A DNA stretch of 64,000 nucleotides from Ceraceosorus guamensis (lineage: Eukaryota; Basidiomycota; Exobasidiomycetes; Ceraceosorales; Ceraceosoraceae): contig NW_020290001.1 of the NCBI RefSeq assembly GCF_003144195.1, forward strand, positions 62,001-126,000, read 5' to 3'. The notes under the pieces were generated by a model. That model was not told the DNA's origin, made no database searches, and saw only the letters and a program-made list of their open reading frames with translations. A program made the position numbers and the translations under genes. Numbering within the stretch: position 1 is the first letter of the stretch; the number at the start of each line of letters is the position of its first letter. Shown piece by piece: positions 57,921-64,000 of the stretch.

Positions 57921-60900
57921 CGCGTTAAGTTCGAAGGTGGGATTGCGCGAGGGTAGTGGGCGGTATTCAATGTGGCCTTGTCAGAGTGGGAAGGAGTCGA
58001 AATGTTAGGTAAAAGATGGGAGGGAAGAGGAGAGTGAGAGGAGAGTAGGAAAGGGAGATGGTCGATGTGGAGACGAGGGGAGGGGGTGAGCCAGAGTAGA
58101 GATGGGCGTCTGCAATCGCCTGCTTATGAGCAATTCCGAGCCGTGGCTTGCGGTTATCACTTGCCGAGCAGTGTGCTGCTCAATGTGCGCAGCCAAAAAA
58201 GGACTCGCGACCACCCAAAACTTCTTGGCAGAACGCGTGTAAGGAGAGAACTGGAAAGGGAAGAGCTGAGAAGCAGGTAGGGGGGGGGCAAGAGAGAAAG
58301 AGGGCGACACAGTCAGAGTGCTGCTGCCGACGCTCTTCAGTGAAGCATCTGAGACCGTAGAGAGAAGTCACAAGAGTGAGGGGCGAGTTCGAGGGACGAT
58401 AGAGCGAGGTGCGGTGCGGCTATGCTATCTTGGCTTGGCCCAAAACTCAGACGGCAACACACATGCGTCGTGGCGCATCAGCGCGCAGCTCGACCAATCC
58501 ACAGGCGCTGGACCGACCAATTTACGCTTTTACGTGCCTGGAAATCAAGCTTTCTCACGCAACTCCGTCCTTGCTGGGCCAACATCGGGCACCGGGAAAC
58601 AGCAGCATGAGCGACGACCAAGCACGGGCCCGCGGCGGCAAGACGAACAACCCGGCTGTCGGCTTGCGCGGGCGGAAGCGGTTGAGGAAGCGGAGCGGTC
58701 CACAGATCAGGGGTCTGCCTAGCTACAGTAAGCCGAACGGCCATGAGTTGTAGCGCTCTCCGACCTGTCTGTTTCCTCCTCTTTCTGTCTTTCCATCTGG
58801 AAAGTGTCCGGTGCGCTGATTAGCGTGCATAAGCCAAGAAGCCACACAGAAATTGTCTACCGGTATATACTGCAGTCCTTCATATGGGGATCAAGGGGGG
58901 TCTGATGGGGCGAGCGCATCATGCGGCTGTCAAAGTCGGATGGGTGCATGCGTGCTGCTCGTTGGTCGAAATGCCTACTGATAAGGATTGAAATTTCATT
59001 CGCCCAGACTGAACATGCGTGCATGCAACAGCGTGTGTTGAGCGAGTGACTTGCGCGGTGTATGCGGTCCAGCTGCACCTTTTTGCTCCTTGCCGTCTGC
59101 CGGCCGTTCCTGGATGGGGGCCATGCTGCAACGACGTGCATGCATGCAACGAGCAGCAGCAGATGGATGATGGTGCACCTCGACAGCAAAAGCAGCCGCA
59201 GCGATGCAAAGTCGGGGGGCTGTCGGAGTGATTCATTCGCATTCTGCAGCTGCAGCGAACAGATGCAAGCGAACAGCGCGCGTTCCGGCAGTCGTTGCTT
59301 CAATCACGCGGATTGGGAAGGTGAATGAATGCAACGGCAGTGCTGACTCGACAGACTCTTGAAGTGCCTCAGAGGCGGTCGCCCGATAAGCGTCAAAGAT
59401 AAGGCAAGCCAAGGTCTTGAGCTGTTCTTGGTACACCTAAACCGGCTCTTTGGAACAAGCGAATTAAGGTCAAGCTTGTGCTGCCGTTGTGTGGCGGCCG
59501 CAAGACTGTCCTAGCTGCGCGCGCATCATCATCAGCGCTTACATCAACACCTTCGGCGATGGAGAATCACATGAATCAAGAATCACAATGGGCTTGAACA
59601 ATCGTGGATGTGCGGATCCCCCAGGTCTGGAAGGACGCTCGCTGCAGCGAGAACTTCGAATGGTCCTTCTTGCTCCGCGATCCCCGCACGACGTAGCACG
59701 AGGCGCCGGGTCGATCAGAACTGCATGAAAGTAAAGTCTGGTAAGACATCGCCGAGGACTCCATCTTGCGCGAGGATGGATCAGAATCAGAATGCAAGCA
59801 CCAGGTCACACGTCTGTCTGGCTGTCACGTCACCCGCACTGGCGCAGGGTCCGGCGTGTGGCAGGCTTGGAAAGGGGCGTTAATCGATTCACGCCTCAGA
59901 CTCAAGATCCACGACGTCACGATGGTGTCAATGAATGCTTGATCGTCCGCCGTACAGCATCGCATATACCCGTGCTCACCGTATGGCGGAGTCCGAGGAA
60001 CGTCTGGATCATCAGCGTGGACAATCACTGTTGTGACTCGTGACTCTGGGGCATGGAGCGATCTCACATGCGCAAGTCTAGCTGTGTATTCGTCGTCTTG
60101 ACACGTGCAATGGGTTCATCGCCAAGACCTCATATGCAGCAGAGTCACCTGGTCAAAATTGGGGATTCACACTAAAGTGACCGCCCGTGCAGCCATTAGA
60201 AGCGCTCTCAATGCTCCGCGTTTGGCCAATCACACTTCTACATGCCGAGACACGACGAGTGTGTAACAAAGCCGCAAGATGTGTGGCAGGATTTGGTCAC
60301 CAAGTCTTACACGTGAAATCTCGAGCCTTGCCTAGCGCGCACTTGGCATGGTGCGCGATAAGAAGAGTGGGACCCTAAATCGCTTGGCGAATCTCATCGC
60401 AGAGAATCAGATGCGTGTTCGGCCGCGAAGTTCGCCTAGCTGATCCTTGGATGCTGCCGTAAGGTGTTCGTGACTACCCATCAGAAAGCGGGACGATTCG
60501 TCGAAGCGCCAGGCCCCCTCCCCAATCGCGTGTACTGATGCGAGCGAAACCCACCATCTATCATGAGAACCTCATCTTTCTACCCTTTGGCGACGACATC
60601 GCCCCCCAATCTTGAGAAATCGCATCGGCCGCCTACCGAATGACAATGTTCAAGTCTCGTCAACACGACTCCATCACTGCTCAAGGCCCTCTTACCGCTC
60701 ATTCTGCCGCTCGAATGTGGTCTGATCACGTTCGGACAGGAACGAATGGGACGCTGGGGGATCCTTGCCGGAACCAAATCACGAACGTTGCAGCGAGAGT
60801 CATTCTTCATTCTTCCGACTGGAGCCCAAGGATCGCTTGCCCCGTACGGTATGCTGAACGGAGAAAGCAGCCTTGAGATGGTCACGACGGGTTTATGAAG

Positions 60901-62822
60901 CCGAGCGACGGCCTTGCGGTGCCAAGGCGGGTCAACTATGGACCTTGACACTCTATGGAGGTAGCATAGGCAATCTAAGGCAAACGGCGCCTTCTGGAGC
61001 AGAGTAACTCTGTGAGATGTGCTGCGCTGATAGATCAGGACCGTATCCGACGCGCTTAGTTGCTGTTGTTTTATACCTACGAGGAAGCCCACGCCGTCAC
61101 TGTTGGCGCTGAATGCAAGCACACCCTTCCGTTCGGAACCACGCGAGTCAGTGGAGTGAACGTGCAGCCGAATTGTGGATGGAGTAGCAAAGAGTGAAGC
61201 GAGCAACTTGCGCAGGGGCTCCCCCCACCCGACGCAGATCGAATCTCCAAAGGGCGTGTCGAGCGTGCCATCGGGAGCGCAAAACTCTCGATCATAATCG
61301 AGTGATGTTCGTCATACTCTAGACCGTGCCGAGCTCCTGTTGCTGCTGCTGCTGGCACACCAAAGCCACCTTCAGCACGATCGTGGCATGCAAGCAGCGG
61401 CCCGTCTCATAACCATGAATGGATCGACGCGTCTGATGGAGCTTGCCTGCAAATATACATGTCCGACTCGTCTCACACTCGGACGCAGTGAGCTAGTCAA
61501 CATGGATTCGATCACACGAAATGATGCGACCAAAGGCTTGACCGTGAAGGGAGATCGTGGCGAGTCTTGTGTGAGCAGCGAGCTGTGAGGCCGTGACTCT
61601 CCCTCCAACTCCGTTGCTGAGTGCTTTGAGGTAGAACGAGTGGCTTGGATGCTCTCATATTGTCGTTTTGCGTTCTGATTGTGTAAAGACGCGCTCGGCA
61701 TTTGATCCGTAGGACGATCAAGAATGCGCCGAGAGGCAGCGAGGTACAACAGACAGATATAGGCACGTTCGAGGTATATTCACGCATTGGAAGGGAGTTA
61801 GTTACCTCTGCATTCATTCAATTAGTTGACCAGCACGTATACCTCTTCACCCCGTAGCAGATCACCATGCGTGCAGCGCTCCCCACGGCATCGGCGGCCC
61901 GGCGTCAGTTAGCGGGCGGCTGGTGTCCCATCGCCATATTCAAGATTCAGCGCCAAACGATCTCAAGTCTGTGAGTGTGCAATTTAGGGCACGAAGCTCC
62001 AGATGCTGCGTCCGCGGTGCCGATCCTGCGCATGCATCCACATGCCGGTATACAAGTTGTGATATATTCTTGATTTGGATGTTCTATCAATCGCAAGTAT
62101 AAATGCAGCTCTACTTTGACTTGCTCTGCCGGTGTGCATACATTTAATTGAATGAGTCAAGAATGTGCGCGATATTTGCAGTCTTTGAGTCTGGCCCACC
62201 TGCCCTCCACATGCGTGGCTTGACTGCATGGTCGCGCAAACGGCGCAATGCTGATCGCCAGCTTCATATGCATCGATCGCACGCGCGCCGCGTGAATTAA
62301 GTCACAGTCACGAGTCAGCACGTCTGGGCAGACCAGCAGAAGAGTCTATATGGGTCTAGGCAAGCAACGGTGCAACGTGCGGGGATGCTGAATTAAGCCA
62401 GATCAAGCAAACGCGCGTGGCTAAAGACAGTTCACGAGTGCGCGCGCGCAGAGAAGCGCGATGAGAGCCCGGCTGCGTGCACCCGTCTCGTGCTGCTGAT
62501 TCTGAGCTAAGAACAAGCATCCAGCAGATCTCATCATCGCCCAAAGCAGGCCCAAAGCAACGTCGTCACCGTGCTGCGCAAAGTGTCGTTGCGGTCAGCA
62601 AAGCCGGGCCATGCCACGCGAGGACCACAACTTTGCTTAACGCCTTCCATCGTCGCGCAACACAATCGTCGCACGGCAGACCATCCGCATCAGAGGCGGT
62701 CGCCAACTCTTTCTTCTCAATCAACCTCCAAAACAGCGCAGGCTTCGCGTGCACAGACTTGTTGAGGTTGCTCTCGAGTCCTTAGCACTGTGCTTCCCCG
62801 CGCTCGGCCTCAGCGCAGCGCG
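57921..62822. other. Longest gene-poor stretch
   Basis: I see no supported gene in 4.9 kb. The first 200 bases are purine-rich on the plus strand and belong to the transporter promoter. The tract at 58268-58288 is a G run. Motif-family copies occur near 59563-59590 and 60030-60047, with a looser CAGTCACGAGTCAG near 62307-62320. The largest open frame (60580-61206, minus strand, 208 codons) has no recognisable domain and was rejected. The right end should contain the promoter of the BAR-like gene. Confidence 0.5.
57990..58090 (-). promoter_or_regulatory. Polypyrimidine promoter tract of ammonium transporter
   Basis: The minus (sense) strand is strongly C/T-rich about 70-170 bases upstream of the ATG at 57920, seen as GGGAGGGAAGAGGAGAG-type sequence on the plus strand. 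Such tracts are common at fungal transcription starts. The role is inferred. Confidence 0.4.
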
Positions 62823-64000
62823 ATGACCTCCCTACTTCCCTCCTCACTCTCGCGGCCGCATACGACAACGACCACAGACTCGCGACTGCTGACCAACTTG
62901 ATCAAGACCGAGCGAAACTACATCAATCACCTCTCCTCTGCCGTTGGCTCTGCGCACACTGCCGCCTCTGCGCTAACTGCATGGGGCACGGCCGAAGCGC
63001 CAGATATTGCTGAAGCTTCCGCTCAGCTTGCAGGACTCTTCGACAATGCGGCAGATGTGCAAGAGACGCACGTAAGCGCAATCGAGGGCTACCGCACCGC
63101 GCTCAAAGATGTAGCCGATCGGGAAGCCAGCATCCGCAACGTCGTGCGAGATCGCGACATTCTTGTGGGCAGATTGATCAAGGCTTCCAAGGCAAGCTCA
63201 AGCAGCAAGCGCTCACCAGAAGAGAGGGCTGAAAAAGTCGCTCACGCCCAGCGAGAATTGAGCGCATGCGAGGAAGTGCTGCAATTCGAAGAAGCTGCTC
63301 TGGTCGGCGTCAAGAGAAGAACGTTCAAGGAGGCCCTGACCTTGCGCTGCAAGACCATGGGAGACGCTGGTGCTGCCATGGTGGACGCGGCCAAGTCCGC
63401 CATTCTCCTGCTCAACGACTTTGACTCTAGCGATGTGTACCAGCCCACCAATTCCGGCATCGGTTACGGAAACGGGCAGCACGGGCGCAATGACAGCATC
63501 AATAGCTGGAATCAATACGGAGACGGGCCAGAGGGTGTAGAGGGTGAGTAGAGATGCTGCCTGGCGCATCCCTAGCGCTCGCTTGAATCAGCAAGCTTGC
63601 CGGGCTCATCGTCCTTCCTTGCCCCTTCAACTCGCGCAGAGTCTCGACACAACCATCCCGCCTTCGAAAACAACAGTGTCACCCCATCACAGTCCGCATC
63701 GCAGACGAACAGGCCTGGAAATACGGGCGTGAATAGCTATGCCAACCGATTCAATGACATTGGCGAGGATGAAGATAGGGAGCGCGGTCCCGTTGACGCA
63801 CTCCAGGCAAGCGATGACAGCGACGACGAAGAGGGTTGGCAACAGGCACACCGTAACGCCGACAGGCACGAGGGTGGTGGCGCGCACTCGTCAACCCTAC
63901 CCCCTCCACACAGACTTGACGCCAATGTGGGAGCCACAGCGCAGCCGTTCATGCCCCCTGCTCAGTCCTCGAAAGTCAAGCCAATCAATGGCTCTAGCGC
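62823..64000 (+). CDS. Helical BAR-like protein, 3' end outside window
   Basis: Exon 1 is 62823-63543 and exon 2 runs from 63640 past the window edge, across a 96-nt GTGAGT...CAG intron. About 360 residues are visible. The first 215 or so are almost entirely helical with heptad-like spacing (RLLTNLIKTERNYINHL, EERAEKVAHAQRELSACEEV, VGVKRRTFKEALTLRCKTMG). This is the layout of fungal BAR/FAM92- or Ivy1-like membrane-curvature proteins. After FDSSDVYQPTNSG the sequence becomes polar and acidic (DASDDSDDEEGW-like stretch) and probably disordered, and other domains may follow beyond 64000. The start ATG at 62823 gives MTSLLPSSLSRPH; a slightly longer open frame upstream has no ATG. The BAR assignment rests on helix pattern and composition and is tentative. 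Confidence 0.75.

Noticed and set aside
58608-58753. Small basic open frame (MSDDQARARGGKTNNPAVGL onward, 48 codons)
   Set aside because: The start context is acceptable and composition is protein-like, but there is no homologue I know and no evidence of transcription. It is too short to support alone.
60580-61206. Open frame of 208 codons on the minus strand
   Set aside because: No domain, no consistent codon pattern and no exon context. Open frames of this size occur antisense to real genes elsewhere in this GC-rich window.

Overview
The window looks like nuclear DNA from a basidiomycete fungus, most likely a smut-related lineage (Ustilaginomycotina). GC content appears moderate to high. 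Nearly every gene can be rebuilt with short introns of 60-160 nt that start GTGAGT, GTAAGT or a close variant and end in CAG, TAG or AAG. Gene content is fungal: an Msb1-type morphogenesis protein, an RRM-YTH protein, a Mep2-like ammonium transporter, a full-length ABCC transporter, Caf16 and mitochondrial uS10. The genus is not resolved. I see no rRNA, CRISPR array, LTR element, virus-derived element or complete transposon, and no tRNA I can support.

Layout: 1-24 kb holds four large plus-strand genes: an unknown 1179-residue serine-rich protein, an Msb1-like RhoGAP-fold protein, a DENN-domain protein and an RRM-YTH RNA-binding protein. The stretch 24.5-32 kb is metabolic: a fusion of a LOG-type phosphoribohydrolase with a Caf16-type soluble ABC ATPase (+), an MDR-family oxidoreductase (-), an NAD(P)-binding Rossmann protein (+) and deoxyribose-phosphate aldolase (-). 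The stretch 32.6-36.6 kb holds two translation genes on the minus strand, cytosolic eL13 and mitochondrial uS10 (Rsm10-like). The stretch 37-47.6 kb is plus strand: a Tag1-like single-pass membrane protein, a fatty-acid-hydroxylase-superfamily enzyme and a seven-helix membrane protein. Then follow a 1752-residue ABCC transporter (-), the CFIm25/NUDT21 pre-mRNA cleavage factor (+), a Mep2-like ammonium transporter (-) and, at the right edge, a truncated helical BAR-like protein (+). Two long gene-poor stretches (42.8-46.0 and 57.9-62.8 kb) hold nothing I can support as a gene.

The genes do not form one pathway. Tail-to-tail pairs (LOG-Caf16/MDR, Rossmann protein/aldolase, 7TM/ABCC) and head-to-head pairs (MDR/Rossmann protein, uS10m/Tag1-like, ABCC/CFIm25) suggest compact terminators and shared promoters.

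Two things stand out. First, LOG and Caf16 modules lie in one continuous reading frame, with no stop and no methionine near the junction. Second, eL13 can be made continuous with canonical splice sites only by splitting its ATG with an intron and by including a one-nucleotide exon at 33616. Also notable are a YTH domain split by about 315 low-complexity residues, a 200-odd-residue tail on mitochondrial uS10, and a short motif family related to ATTCACGATTCGTGAT that recurs between genes.
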